From assembly GCF_026191635.1 (NCBI RefSeq), contig NZ_JAKRRW010000001.1:124001-188000 (forward strand): a stretch of DNA of 64,000 bases. Reading direction: 5' to 3'. Under the pieces are notes generated by a model. That model saw nothing but the letters and a program-made list of their open reading frames with translations. It did not search any database and had not been told where the DNA came from. Shown piece after piece: positions 18,989 through 28,211 of the stretch (the stretch's first letter is position 1; each line of letters opens with the position of its first letter). A program made the position numbers and the translations under genes. This stretch comes from Photobacterium obscurum. Its GTDB lineage: Bacteria > Pseudomonadota > Gammaproteobacteria > Enterobacterales > Vibrionaceae.

Positions 18989-20497
18989 TTAAGCTTCCAT
19001 ATCAGCTATTTTAACTTTCCAGGTATCTGGGCCAGTCTGGTGCGCATTAACACCTTCGGCGTCAACCGCTACCGTAACAGGCATATCTTCGACTTCAAAC
19101 TCGTAGATGGCTTCCATCCCCAAGTCTTCAAAAGCAACCACACGCGCTTTCTTGATCGCCTTGGCTACAAGGTATGCTGCACCACCTACCGCCATCAGAT
19201 ACACGGCCTTGTGCTGCTTAATCGACTCAATAGCTGCCGGACCACGTTCTGCTTTACCAATCATGCCTGTCAGGCCTGCTTTTTCAAGCATCATGTCAGT
19301 AAATTTGTCCATACGAGTAGACGTTGTCGGACCCGCTGGACCTACCACTTCATCGTCAACGGCATCGACCGGACCGACGTAATAAATAAAGCGGTTGCTA
19401 AAATCAACCGGGAAGTCTTCCCCTTTCGCCAGCATGTCCTGAATTCGCTTGTGCGCCGCATCACGCCCAGTCAAGATTTTGCCAGACAGCAGAATCGTCT
19501 CGCCAGAACGCCATTCCTGCACATCCTCTTTGGTTACTTCGTCGATATTGACGCGGCGAACATTGTCACCCACTTCCCAGGTCACCTCAGGCCAGTCTTC
19601 CAGCTTCGGTGGGGTAAGTTCGGCTGGACCGCTGCCGTCTAGGGTAAAGTGAACATGGCGTGTTGCTGCACAGTTCGGAATCATGCAAACCGGTTTAGAC
19701 GCGGCGTGAGTCGGTGCGGTTTTGATTTTAACATCAACAACCGTTGTCAAACCACCGAGGCCCTGAGCACCGATACCAAGCTTGTTGACGCGGTTATAAA
19801 TATCTAGACGAAGCTCTTCTTCTGCATTTTGCGCACCGCGCTCTTGCAGTTCATGAATATCGACCGATTCCATTAGCGACTCTTTGGCCAGCACCGCCGC
19901 TTTCTCCGCGGTACCACCGATACCAATACCCAGCATCCCCGGAGGACACCAGCCCGCGCCCATCAAAGGAACGGTTTTCTCAACCCATTCCGCAATGTCA
20001 TCCGAAGGATTCAACATCACCATTTTGGTCTTGTTTTCAGAACCGCCACCTTTGGCCGCGATCTGGATTTCAACTTTATCACCCGGCACCATGTCGATAT
20101 GAACGACTGCTGGTGCATTATCCTTGGTGTTTTTACGGCTGCCCGCCGGATCCGCAACAACAGAGGCTCGTAGCGGGTTATCCGGATTGGTGTAGGCCTG
20201 ACGCACACCTTCGTCGATCATTTCTTGTACGGTCAGATCGCTGTCCCACTGTACATTCATACCGATTTTTACAAAGCAGGTCACAATACCGGTATCCTGA
20301 CAGATCGGACGACGTCCTTCTGCAGACATACGCGAGTTAATCAGGATCTGTGCAATCGCATCTTTTGCCGCCTGACTCTGCTCTTTGTTATAGGCCTTTT
20401 CCAACGCCTGAACAAAGTCCAGCGGATGGTAATAAGAAATATACTGCAGCGCATCCGCTACACTTCCAATCACATCTTGTTTACGGATGACGGTCAT
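18989..20497 (-). CDS. fumA: Fumarate hydratase class I
   Basis: This 502-residue iron-sulfur (class I) fumarase converts fumarate to malate in the TCA cycle. The N-terminal catalytic domain carries candidate cluster cysteines in RPICQDTG (Cys66), GAGWCPPGMLGIGIGG and PNCAATRH, the pattern of a [4Fe-4S] hydro-lyase. The C-terminal domain has VGPAGPTTSTRMDKFTDMML. Length and composition fit the single-polypeptide type. Class I enzymes are oxygen-sensitive; whether a stable class II FumC exists elsewhere cannot be seen. The ATG has GAGGG 6 nt upstream. A CRP-like sequence lies about 70 bp upstream. The symbol fumA is used for the class and does not claim orthology to E. coli FumA over FumB. Confidence 0.93.
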   Translation of the reverse strand: MTVIRKQDVIGSVADALQYISYYHPLDFVQALEKAYNKEQSQAAKDAIAQILINSRMSAEGRRPICQDTGIVTCFVKIGMNVQWDSDLTVQEMIDEGVRQAYTNPDNPLRASVVADPAGSRKNTKDNAPAVVHIDMVPGDKVEIQIAAKGGGSENKTKMVMLNPSDDIAEWVEKTVPLMGAGWCPPGMLGIGIGGTAEKAAVLAKESLMESVDIHELQERGAQNAEEELRLDIYNRVNKLGIGAQGLGGLTTVVDVKIKTAPTHAASKPVCMIPNCAATRHVHFTLDGSGPAELTPPKLEDWPEVTWEVGDNVRRVNIDEVTKEDVQEWRSGETILLSGKILTGRDAAHKRIQDMLAKGEDFPVDFSNRFIYYVGPVDAVDDEVVGPAGPTTSTRMDKFTDMMLEKAGLTGMIGKAERGPAAIESIKQHKAVYLMAVGGAAYLVAKAIKKARVVAFEDLGMEAIYEFEVEDMPVTVAVDAEGVNAHQTGPDTWKVKIADMEA

Positions 20498-20558
20498 AAT
20501 TGCCCTCGTTGATTATTATCATTCCATGGCGCCCGTTTTTAGTGCTTCCAGTGTAGGG

Positions 20559-20574
20559 TGTGATTCACATCAGC
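20559..20574 (-). promoter_or_regulatory. Possible CRP site upstream of fumarase
   Basis: TGTGATTCACATCAGC matches the CRP consensus TGTGA-N6-TCACA at 8 of 10 defined bases and lies 62-77 bp before the fumarase start. CRP control of fumarase is plausible for a TCA enzyme, but one half-site is imperfect. Confidence 0.35.
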
Positions 20575-20791
20575 CAGCCCTGCGCATAGGGAATAGGAGA
20601 AGCAGGGAGCAATGCAACCACGTGGCCATGATCCTCATGGCTGATGTCCTGTGTAGATTATCGCTACTCATTCAGTAGAAAATAAAACACAAAGGATCGT
20701 CCTTGGGCGTCGTATTAAATTCTGCGTTTATGATACTCTTGCGGACAATTTCGCGCCATGCGCCAATCGAACACCTGTCACAAAAAAGAAA

Positions 20792-22228
20792 ATGATTTGT
20801 AAATCACATCCCCAACTGAGCATTGAACAACTCGATTACGCCCAAGAAGCGACTCTCTCGTGGTTTGAACCGTTAGCGGGCCAGCCATGGGCTATGATAT
20901 TACGCTCTGCAGCTCAGGATCACCCAGATAATCGCTTTGATATTTTAGTTGCTGATCCTTTAGCCACTTTAGAGACACATGGTGAAATAACTCGTATTAA
21001 ATTTTCAAATGGCGATGAAAAAACCAGCGGCAGGGATCCCTTTCAACTTGTGGAAGAGATTCAGGGACAACTATTGCCTCCGTTTAACTCTATGACAGAC
21101 GTGCCTTTTATTGGCGGAGCTTTAGGCTATTTCGGCTATGATCTGGGGCGCAGGGTGGAAAAAATGGCCAACACAGCCTGCCATGATATTACCGCGGCAG
21201 AAATGGCAGTCGGTATCTATGACTGGGCGCTAATCGCCGATCACCAAACACAGCAGCTGTACCTGATTGCTCCCAAAGGCAGCAATCGACTGGAATGGCT
21301 ACAGCAGCAAAAAAAATTATTTGAACTGAAACACAGCATTAATGGTTCACAACATAAGCTGCCATTTGCATTAACAAGCCCGTGGGCTGCGAATATGACA
21401 AAAGCGGCCTATTGCAACAAATTCGATCAGGTTCAGGAATACCTGCTTTCTGGCGACTGCTATCAGATCAACCTAGCCCAACGCTTTCAGGCAAAGTACC
21501 AGGGGGATGAGTGGCAGGCCTATCTTCGGCTGGAGCACACTAACGGCGCTCCTTTCTCCGGCTTTATAAGAACCCCGGAGGGCACTGTTCTGTCCGTATC
21601 GCCTGAGCGCTTCCTCCAGCATCATCAAGGCTATATTGAAACCAAGCCGATCAAGGGCACCCGCCCACGCTCTGCCGACCCACATCAAGATACCCGTAAT
21701 GCTGATGAACTACGGAATGCCGACAAAGACCGCTCAGAAAACTTGATGATTGTCGACTTACTCCGTAATGATATTGGCCGGGTTGCTAAACCGGGATCCG
21801 TACAGGTACCCAAACTGTTCGATATTGAAAGCTTTCCGGCGGTTCACCACCTCGTTAGCACGGTCACCGGCGAGCTTGATAAGAATTACTCTCCAATGGA
21901 CTTGTTGCGTGCCAGTTTCCCTGGCGGATCGATTACCGGAGCGCCCAAAATCCGCGCGATGGAAATCATTGAAGAGCTGGAACCGCATCGTCGCAGTGTG
22001 TATTGCGGTAGTATCGGTTACTTTAGCCGCTGTGGCCGAATGGATACCAGTATCACTATCAGAACTCTGATTTCTCAGGATAATACTTTGTTCGCCTGGG
22101 CAGGTGGCGGGGTGGTCGCTGATAGTAGCGCTGACAGTGAATATCAAGAAACACTGGACAAACTGAGTAAAATTCTGCCAATCTTAGAGAATCAGGATAA
22201 TTCTCAGACTATGTCAGAGAACCAGTAA
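20792..22228 (+). CDS. pabB: Aminodeoxychorismate synthase component I
   Basis: This 478-residue chorismate-utilising enzyme joins ammonia from PabA to chorismate to make 4-amino-4-deoxychorismate, on the route to p-aminobenzoate and folate. The N-terminal region has PFIGGALGYFGYDLGR, and the C-terminal catalytic domain has SGDCYQINLAQRF, ETKPIKGTRPRS, DKDRSENLMIVDLLRNDIG and PGGSITGAPKIRAMEIIEELEP. The PIKGT motif (lysine that forms the enzyme-chorismate intermediate) favours PabB over anthranilate synthase TrpE, which has PIAGT. It is slightly longer than E. coli PabB (453). It is followed by nudL, as in E. coli, after a structured 109-bp gap. Confidence 0.94.
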   Translation: MICKSHPQLSIEQLDYAQEATLSWFEPLAGQPWAMILRSAAQDHPDNRFDILVADPLATLETHGEITRIKFSNGDEKTSGRDPFQLVEEIQGQLLPPFNSMTDVPFIGGALGYFGYDLGRRVEKMANTACHDITAAEMAVGIYDWALIADHQTQQLYLIAPKGSNRLEWLQQQKKLFELKHSINGSQHKLPFALTSPWAANMTKAAYCNKFDQVQEYLLSGDCYQINLAQRFQAKYQGDEWQAYLRLEHTNGAPFSGFIRTPEGTVLSVSPERFLQHHQGYIETKPIKGTRPRSADPHQDTRNADELRNADKDRSENLMIVDLLRNDIGRVAKPGSVQVPKLFDIESFPAVHHLVSTVTGELDKNYSPMDLLRASFPGGSITGAPKIRAMEIIEELEPHRRSVYCGSIGYFSRCGRMDTSITIRTLISQDNTLFAWAGGGVVADSSADSEYQETLDKLSKILPILENQDNSQTMSENQ

Positions 22229-22253
22229 CATCAAATTAGCAACATCAGAAGTA

Positions 22254-22314
22254 AACATTGTCGCTGGCCATTTTCACGCCTTCGTGAAAATCCTTGGTTC
22301 CAGCCAGCAATGTT
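22254..22314 (+). other. Long three-tier hairpin between pabB and nudL
   Basis: Three nested perfect arms pair here: AACATTG (22254-22260) with CAATGTT (22308-22314), GCTGG (22263-22267) with CCAGC (22300-22304), and ATTTTCACG (22270-22278) with CGTGAAAAT (22283-22291) around a CCTT loop. No T-run follows, so it is not a standard terminator. It occupies most of the pabB-nudL spacer and could be an mRNA processing or stability element or a remnant repeat. Confidence 0.6.
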
Positions 22315-22337
22315 AATGCAATAACCACGGACGGTTT

Positions 22338-22937
22338 ATGAATTACCAGCAACAACTGCTAGCACGTTTTCTGCTTGCGCCACTGACCAACTATGACCAA
22401 AGCCACTCGGCTCGGGTTCGACAGCATGTGGCCGCTTCCAGTACGTTGAAGCAAGCCGCTGTACTCATTCCCTTAGTTCCCCGTAACAACAGTTTTAATG
22501 TTGTTTTCACCCGTCGTGCTCGTCACTTGAAACATCATCCAGGGCAAATCGCTTTTCCTGGCGGTAGATATGAACAACAAGATGTTGATTTAATTGAAAC
22601 TGCGATCAGGGAAACCAGAGAAGAAACTGGAATTTTATGCAATCGCAGTCACATCCTCGGTCAGCTGCCTTCGTTGCCCACGATCAGCGGTTATATCGTC
22701 ACCCCGTACTTATCAACCATCCCCAAGGATTACAGGCCAGCGCTGGATCCTAATGAGGTTGACGACTTGTTTGAAGTTCCTATCCAATATTTATTAAACC
22801 CAATGAATATGCGCACTGAGAAATTCACTATCGACGGCATAAAACACAATATTTATGCAATTCCATACAGTGAATATTCAATATGGGGAGCAACCGCCCA
22901 GATGATTAAATTGTTATCAAAACAGCTTTGGTATTAA
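22338..22937 (+). CDS. nudL: Nudix hydrolase NudL/YeaB (CoA pyrophosphatase)
   Basis: This 199-residue Nudix enzyme has the box GGRYEQQDVDLIETAIRE followed by TREETGI, keeping the catalytic REtxEEtG core. The glutamate that usually lies 8 positions before the box arginine is absent, as I recall for the CoA-specific NudL/YeaB subgroup. An additional family motif upstream reads HHPGQIAFPGGR. These enzymes cleave CoA and its derivatives to 3'-phospho-AMP and phosphopantetheine. It lies downstream of pabB on the same strand, the E. coli arrangement, so the two may share a transcript interrupted by the hairpin at 22254-22314. Confidence 0.88.
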   Translation: MNYQQQLLARFLLAPLTNYDQSHSARVRQHVAASSTLKQAAVLIPLVPRNNSFNVVFTRRARHLKHHPGQIAFPGGRYEQQDVDLIETAIRETREETGILCNRSHILGQLPSLPTISGYIVTPYLSTIPKDYRPALDPNEVDDLFEVPIQYLLNPMNMRTEKFTIDGIKHNIYAIPYSEYSIWGATAQMIKLLSKQLWY

Positions 22938-22987
22938 AAACTCGCCCTCTAACACGTTATTTTCCCTAACTTCTCCGCAACACTCGT

Positions 22988-23003
22988 TGTGATCAAGATC
23001 ACC
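22988..23003 (+). promoter_or_regulatory. CRP binding site upstream of sdaC
   Basis: TGTGATCAAGATCACC matches TGTGA-N6-TCACA at 9 of 10 defined positions and lies about 126 bp before the sdaC start in a 190-bp spacer. CRP activation of sdaC is known in E. coli and would couple serine catabolism to carbon status. Confidence 0.7.
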
Positions 23004-23128
23004 TTTAATTGTATTGCAAATATCACCCGTTACATAACGAGATCAAGATCAAAGTTTTACTTTCTGAAATCATCAAAATGCGCCCCGTTCCTAATTTCCG
23101 TTCCGTAATTAACTTTGGATATATAATC

Positions 23129-24382
23129 ATGCAAACATCTACAAGCACAGCAACGAGTACCGTTGCAAAAGCAGGATGGACGTACAAAGACGTGACTTGG
23201 GCGCTATCGCTATTCGGTACCGCTGTAGGCGCAGGCGTTCTGTTCCTTCCAATTAAAGCAGGTGCTGGTGGCTTCTGGCCTCTTGTTATCCTTGCACTGC
23301 TTGCTCTTCCAATGACATGGTTCGCTCACAAGAGCTTGGCTCGTTTCGTTCTTTCAGCGAAAAATCCTGAAGCAGATATCACTGATACTGTTGAAGAACA
23401 CTTCGGTAAAACTGGCGCAAACATCATCACTTTTGCTTACTTCTTCGCCATCTACCCAATCGTTCTTATCTACGGTGTAGGTATTACCAATACTGTTGAC
23501 TCTTTCATGGTAAACCAGATGGGCATGGAATCTATTCCACGCTGGCTACTATCTGGCGGCCTGATCCTGGCAATGACCGCGGGTGTTGTATTCGGTAAAG
23601 AACTAATGCTGAAGGCAACTTCTGCAATGGTTTACCCTCTAGTATTCGTTCTACTAGCACTTTCTGTTTACCTAATTCCTGAGTGGAATAGCTCAATGAT
23701 GTCTGTTAGCCCAGACTGGGGTTCAATGCCTTCTGTAATCTGGCTAGCAATTCCAATCATCGTGTTCTCATTCAACCACAGCCCAATCATCAGCCAGTTC
23801 TCTAAAGAACAGCGTCGTATCTACGGTGACAATGCAGTGCAGAAAACTGACATGATCACTGGCGGTGCAGCAATGATGCTAATGGGCTTCGTAATGTTCT
23901 TCGTATTCTCTGTTGTTCTGTCTCTATCTCCAGAGCAGCTAGCAATGGCACAAGAGCAAAACATCTCTGTACTTTCTTACCTAGCTAACGAGCACGACTC
24001 AGTACTGATTTCACTAATGGGTCCAATGGTTGCGTTTGCTGCGATTACTTCTAGCTACTTCGGTCACTTCCTAGGTGCTCACGAAGGTCTAGTTGGCCTA
24101 ATCAAGTCTCGCTCTGGCATGCCAAAGAGCAAGATTGAGAAAATCTCTCTAGGTTTCATCGTTATCACTACTTGGGTAGTAGCAGTAGTTAACCCAAGCA
24201 TCCTAGGTATGATTGAGACAATGGGCGCGCCAATGATTGCGGCAATCCTATTCCTAATGCCTATCTTCGCGATGAGCAAAGTACCAGCGATGGCTAAGTA
24301 CAAAACTTCTGCTCCAGCTCAGATTTTCACTGCACTATGTGGTATTGCTGCGATTACTTCTGTAATCTACGGCGCACTATAA
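23129..24382 (+). CDS. sdaC: Serine transporter SdaC (HAAAP family)
   Basis: This 417-residue inner-membrane protein of the hydroxy/aromatic amino acid permease family has about eleven hydrophobic spans. The first contains ALSLFGTAVGAGVLFLPI, the conserved substrate-site motif of the family. SdaC imports L-serine with protons. The reading frame extends 120 bases upstream, but ATG 23129 is preferred because it gives the normal family N-terminus, and the longer form would overlap the promoter and CRP region. Codon use is strongly biased (for example repeated CTA leucines and GCT/GCA alanines), suggesting high expression. sdaA follows 235 bp later after a terminator. Confidence 0.93.
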   Translation: MQTSTSTATSTVAKAGWTYKDVTWALSLFGTAVGAGVLFLPIKAGAGGFWPLVILALLALPMTWFAHKSLARFVLSAKNPEADITDTVEEHFGKTGANIITFAYFFAIYPIVLIYGVGITNTVDSFMVNQMGMESIPRWLLSGGLILAMTAGVVFGKELMLKATSAMVYPLVFVLLALSVYLIPEWNSSMMSVSPDWGSMPSVIWLAIPIIVFSFNHSPIISQFSKEQRRIYGDNAVQKTDMITGGAAMMLMGFVMFFVFSVVLSLSPEQLAMAQEQNISVLSYLANEHDSVLISLMGPMVAFAAITSSYFGHFLGAHEGLVGLIKSRSGMPKSKIEKISLGFIVITTWVVAVVNPSILGMIETMGAPMIAAILFLMPIFAMSKVPAMAKYKTSAPAQIFTALCGIAAITSVIYGAL

Positions 24383-24491
24383 GGCAGTTGTCACTCTGAC
24401 AGTGATAAACGACTATTACGAATTGTTATTGTAAGAAAATGTGCTACAACGCATAGTCTTCTGATTCAATTTACGTAAAATAGAAGATACT

Positions 24492-24523
24492 AAAGAGCAG
24501 GAAGCGAACGCCCCTGCTCTTTT
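24492..24523 (+). terminator. Intrinsic terminator between sdaC and sdaA
   Basis: AAAGAGCAGG and CCTGCTCTTT form a 10-bp stem, followed by TTGTTTTG. It implies sdaA has its own promoter or depends on read-through. Confidence 0.8.
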
Positions 24524-24617
24524 GTTTTGTTTATCTCGCCAAGGAAGGGGCGAGAATGATAAAAACTATACAGTCTGGCGATAGCAAGATTGCTTCCTAA
24601 GACTGAGGTATTACGCA

Positions 24618-25979
24618 ATGATCAGTGTTTTTGATATCTACAAAATTGGTGTGGGTCCTTCCAGTTCGCACACTGTTGGTCCAATGAAGGCAGGTAAAGA
24701 GTTTATTGATGACCTGCGCGCTATGGGCAAGCTACGTGATGTGACTAAAATTACCGTTGATGTTTACGGTTCTCTTTCTCTAACCGGTAAAGGTCACCAC
24801 ACAGATATCGCAATCATCATGGGCCTTGCGGGCAATAGCCCTGAACATGTTGATATTGACAGCATTCCGGGTTTCATCGCACGCGTTGAAGAAACTGAGC
24901 GCCTACCTGTTGGTATGCACTGCCATACCGTGGAGTTCCCTCGCGATAGCGGCATGAACTTCCATACTACTAACCTTCCACTTCACGAAAACGGCATGAC
25001 AATCCACGCTTGGATTGGTGAAGAAGAAGCATACACTAAGACGTATTACTCGATTGGCGGTGGTTTCATCGTTGACGAAGAAAACTTCGGCAAAGAACAA
25101 GAATCAACCGTTAAAGTTCCTTACATGTACACCATGGCTGAAGAGCTAGTTGACCAATGTAAGGAAAGCGGTCTTTCTATCAGTTCACTAGTAATGGCTA
25201 ACGAACGTGCGATGAATGCTGAAGATGAGATTAACACTTACTTCGCAAACATTTGGAAAACCATGCGTGAGTGTATGGAACGCGGTATGAGCGAAGAAGG
25301 TATCCTACCTGGTCCACTACGTGTACCTCGCCGTGCAGCAGCACTTCGCCAGCAGCTAATGACAACAGAGAAACTAAGCAACGACCCAATGACGGTGGTT
25401 GACTGGGTTAACATGTATGCTTTTGCTGTAAACGAAGAAAACGCAGCGGGTGGCCGTGTTGTAACGGCACCAACCAACGGCGCATGTGGCATCATTCCAG
25501 CGGTTCTTGCCTACTACGACAAGTTCATCCAGTCTGTTGGCCCTAAAGAGTACACGCGTTACTTCGCCGCTTCTGGTGCAATCGGTGGCCTATACAAGCG
25601 TAACGCCTCTATCTCTGGCGCAGAAGTTGGCTGCCAGGGTGAAGTTGGTGTAGCTTGTTCTATGGCTGCTGCAGGTCTTGCTGAACTAATGGGTGGAAGC
25701 CCTGAGCAAGTATGTATGGCTGCAGAAATCGCGATGGAGCACAACCTAGGCCTAACGTGTGACCCAGTTGCCGGTCAGGTACAGGTTCCATGTATCGAGC
25801 GTAACGGTATTGCAGCAGTTAAAGCTATCAACGCATCTCGTATGGCACTGCGCCGCGCTTCTGAGCCTCGTGTTTCTCTGGATAAAGTTATCGAGACAAT
25901 GCTAGAGACAGGTAAAGACATGAATGCTAAATACCGTGAGACATCTCAGGGTGGTTTGGCAATCAAGGTTATCTGCTAA
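24618..25979 (+). CDS. sdaA: L-serine dehydratase (deaminase)
   Basis: This 453-residue single-chain L-serine deaminase converts serine to pyruvate and ammonia using a [4Fe-4S] cluster. The N-terminal domain has the family signature [16 protein letters not shown]. The catalytic domain has cluster cysteines in [27 protein letters not shown] and [17 protein letters not shown]. Length equals that of E. coli SdaA/SdaB. Next to sdaC it forms a serine uptake-and-breakdown pair, as sdaCB does in E. coli, so it may equally be called SdaB. Codon use is biased as in sdaC. The ATG has GAGG about 9 nt upstream. Confidence 0.95.
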   Translation: MISVFDIYKIGVGPSSSHTVGPMKAGKEFIDDLRAMGKLRDVTKITVDVYGSLSLTGKGHHTDIAIIMGLAGNSPEHVDIDSIPGFIARVEETERLPVGMHCHTVEFPRDSGMNFHTTNLPLHENGMTIHAWIGEEEAYTKTYYSIGGGFIVDEENFGKEQESTVKVPYMYTMAEELVDQCKESGLSISSLVMANERAMNAEDEINTYFANIWKTMRECMERGMSEEGILPGPLRVPRRAAALRQQLMTTEKLSNDPMTVVDWVNMYAFAVNEENAAGGRVVTAPTNGACGIIPAVLAYYDKFIQSVGPKEYTRYFAASGAIGGLYKRNASISGAEVGCQGEVGVACSMAAAGLAELMGGSPEQVCMAAEIAMEHNLGLTCDPVAGQVQVPCIERNGIAAVKAINASRMALRRASEPRVSLDKVIETMLETGKDMNAKYRETSQGGLAIKVIC

Positions 25980-26003
25980 GAGTCTCCCCTTAGAAGAACC
26001 TAT

Positions 26004-26032
26004 AAAGCTACCCACTATGGGTAGCTTTTTTG
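26004..26032 (+). terminator. Intrinsic terminator after sdaA
   Basis: The 10-bp stem AAAGCTACCC / GGGTAGCTTT is followed by a T-run, 24 bp after the sdaA stop. Confidence 0.9.
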
Positions 26033-26099
26033 TTTTCAGGGCTTTGTTTTATGGAGACAAAGAGTCCCGCATGCTTAACTACTTTGCCCCGCTTACCCG

Positions 26100-27065
26100 T
26101 TAATCCGCTTTCGAGACTCGCAGTAACTGCTCAATATCTTCCGCTAGCGCCTCGCCGCACTGTAAAGTAGTCAACCATGAAATCGGTATCCCCTTCTCAT
26201 CACCAAAACCGTAACAGGCGCCCGCCAAAGCACCGATTAGAATACCGCGCCCGCAGGTATCACCAGAAACAAGAATATTTTTCATAATAGCTTCGGTATA
26301 GCTCTCGCTATTTTGCAAGATCCAGGCTGCCATTGGCAGGCTATCGGCAAGGTGGCAAGCCTGATTAACAATTGCGAGTACATGGCTAAGGTCATTCACA
26401 TCACCGCTTAGCAACCTGACCTGCTCAATTTTATCGCGTATATCTTCTGGCGACTTGATTTTGAGAACATTTAGTACAGGCTCCATCCGCCTTGAGCGTA
26501 GCGCCTCATTTAACGCGCTGGAAAATGCCTTCGCGCACTGCAGCGCTGACTCATCCTGATGGGTAATACCAACAATTCGTTCAATTTCTTGTTCTAACTC
26601 CTCTGAAGGCAGCTTGAGTGCGACTAAGGCAGGCACGGCACATAAGGCTGGGTTTTGGTCGTCTTCGCAGCCCGAATCATCAGGCCAGTCCTCGGGGGGG
26701 AGAGAAAAAAGAGTGAGAAGCAATGCTTTGGTCGGGCTGTCAATGTAGCCAATAAATTCGCCTCCCGGCCCGAAATACTCCAGGATATGCTGCTGAATAG
26801 TCAGTGTGCCAGTGTCCTCCCTGCCAAGCAGCCGAATATATAATGCAACCCATTCACCATAGGCCGTCAGCTCACCCGCGGTCAACTTATCATGGGCGTA
26901 GTAGCTATCAACCCCTTCATAGTGCCTTGCATCCGGCTCGATAAAGGGGAAATGAGGCAACCCCACCAACTGTTTCATTCGCTCGGGAGAATATATCCAA
27001 TGCGTCCCCATGCTTGCCGCATCGGCAACTAAAGCTCCCATTAACGCTGCATAACGTTGCGCCAT
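26100..27065 (-). CDS. ADP-ribosylglycohydrolase family protein
   Basis: This 321-residue protein of the ADP-ribosylglycohydrolase/crystallin J1 fold (PF03747) is all-helical, with the N-terminal GALVADAASMGTHWIY and the C-terminal SGDTCGRGILIGALAGACYG. The family binds two Mg ions using Asp/Glu/Thr residues; G-D-T-C-G-R-G occupies the place of the usual GDTDxxAAI motif. The second metal-binding Asp of the common G-D-T-D is a Cys here, so activity may differ from classical enzymes that remove ADP-ribose. Some members act on small-molecule ADP-ribosyl substrates or have unknown roles. It is monocistronic with an AAGGGA ribosome site, and no ADP-ribosyltransferase partner is nearby. Confidence 0.78.
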   Translation of the reverse strand: MAQRYAALMGALVADAASMGTHWIYSPERMKQLVGLPHFPFIEPDARHYEGVDSYYAHDKLTAGELTAYGEWVALYIRLLGREDTGTLTIQQHILEYFGPGGEFIGYIDSPTKALLLTLFSLPPEDWPDDSGCEDDQNPALCAVPALVALKLPSEELEQEIERIVGITHQDESALQCAKAFSSALNEALRSRRMEPVLNVLKIKSPEDIRDKIEQVRLLSGDVNDLSHVLAIVNQACHLADSLPMAAWILQNSESYTEAIMKNILVSGDTCGRGILIGALAGACYGFGDEKGIPISWLTTLQCGEALAEDIEQLLRVSKAD

Positions 27066-27151
27066 TGTCCCTTCCCTTCCGCTCTGAAATACTATTCATA
27101 AGCTTATACCAATTTTGAAGGGGCAATCCGCTTCTTGGTAGCGACTACAGG

Positions 27152-27186
27152 CAAAAAAAAAACCTCGCCGCAGCGAGGTTTTTTTC
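27152..27186. terminator. Bidirectional terminator downstream of satP
   Basis: The stem AACCTCG / CGAGGTT is flanked by runs of A and T on both sides. On the minus strand it lies 17 bp beyond the satP stop. Confidence 0.85.
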
Positions 27187-27202
27187 AAAACTTGATTAGA
27201 TA

Positions 27203-27793
27203 TTAAGCAGCAGCTTTTAGGCTTGCTTTATCTTTCTTTAGCTCACCAACAGGCAAGATAGTACGACCGTATTCGTTGTTTAGTACCTGAGCCATTGCGA
27301 AGTAGATCGCACTTGCACCACAGATAATACCTTCGAAACCAGCGATAGTACCGATTAGCTCACTTCCCGTGAAGTCACGAGCAGCAAGTAGGAAGAATAG
27401 TACTGTTAGAGAACCAAATACGAACTGTTTCGCACGTGGGTAGCATAGAGAGCCAATAAACATGAAACCAGTGAAGATGCCCCAAAGCAGTAGGTACCAA
27501 CCCATGAAGCTAGCTGGGCTTGCTGGTAGGCCCATGTAAGGCATTACGATAAGACCAACAAGTGTTAGCCAGAATAGACCGTACGAAGTGAATGCTGTTG
27601 TACCAAATGTATCACCGCGCTTGAAGCACATCATACCTACGAGAACCTGGCTTAGGCCACCATAGAAAATACCCATAGCAAGAATCATTGAATCAACTGG
27701 GAAAAAACCCGCATTGTGGATATTCAGAAGGATGGTAGTCATACCAAAACCCATTAGGCCAAGTGGCGCTGGGTTAGCTAGTTTCGTAGACAT
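27203..27793 (-). CDS. satP: Acetate/succinate-proton symporter SatP (YaaH)
   Basis: This 196-residue membrane protein of the AceTr (GPR1/FUN34/YaaH) family has the signature NPAPLGLMGFGMTTILLN at residues 7-24, identifying the family, and six hydrophobic spans filling the rest. SatP takes up acetate and succinate. Length matches E. coli SatP (188). ATG 27793 has AGGGGAA upstream. Codon use is as biased as in sdaC-sdaA, suggesting strong expression. A long 418-bp upstream region contains an FNR/CRP-like inverted repeat at 28001-28014. Confidence 0.92.
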   Translation of the reverse strand: MSTKLANPAPLGLMGFGMTTILLNIHNAGFFPVDSMILAMGIFYGGLSQVLVGMMCFKRGDTFGTTAFTSYGLFWLTLVGLIVMPYMGLPASPASFMGWYLLLWGIFTGFMFIGSLCYPRAKQFVFGSLTVLFFLLAARDFTGSELIGTIAGFEGIICGASAIYFAMAQVLNNEYGRTILPVGELKKDKASLKAAA

Positions 27794-28000
27794 TTAGTTC
27801 CCCTACAGGAGTAATTCAAAAAAAATGGTAAAAATTAAAAAATGAGTGCATTTTTAATGCGCGGCGAATTCTAAAGGATGACGAGGGGCAAATCAATCCA
27901 TATCTAGTGCGAAATTTAACCAAAGAAGAAAAAAACGAAATTTTCACTATTCTTTGTAAAGTTTTTTTGTGATTTATGACGCCAATAAGTGTTAGCAAAT

Positions 28001-28014
28001 ATGATCAAAATCAT
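28001..28014 (-). promoter_or_regulatory. FNR/CRP-like inverted repeat upstream of satP
   Basis: ATGATCAAAATCAT is a perfect 5-bp inverted repeat that matches the FNR consensus TTGAT-N4-ATCAA at 8 of 10 positions. It is a weaker match to CRP. It lies about 210 bp before the satP start, far for a direct activator. Confidence 0.35.
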
Positions 28015-28119
28015 TAAATCAAGTAGATCCCCAGCCAGAAATATACTTTAAGGCATTGATTAATAAGAAATTAACTCACATATAAAACTCATCAATTCAA
28101 CTTCAGCTAATATAACTAT

Positions 28120-28145
28120 AAAAAAAGCAGCTTAACGCTGCTTCT
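28120..28145 (-). terminator. Intrinsic terminator after the unknown lipoprotein gene
   Basis: AAGCAGC and GCTGCTT form a stem around TTAAC; on the minus strand seven T residues follow. It lies about 67 bp past the stop. Confidence 0.75.
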
Positions 28146-28211
28146 TTAGTCAAAGGTCTATATTCACCAATTAAGTTGTCTAATTATAATTACACTTCTC
28201 ACGACAACCAC

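Larger units (their letters stand above)
27794..28211. other. Intergenic region upstream of satP
   Basis: This 418-bp AT-rich stretch separates satP from the unknown lipoprotein gene, both on the minus strand. It holds the lipoprotein terminator (28120-28145), an inverted repeat at 28001-28014 and the presumed satP promoter. I see no gene. Confidence 0.5.
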
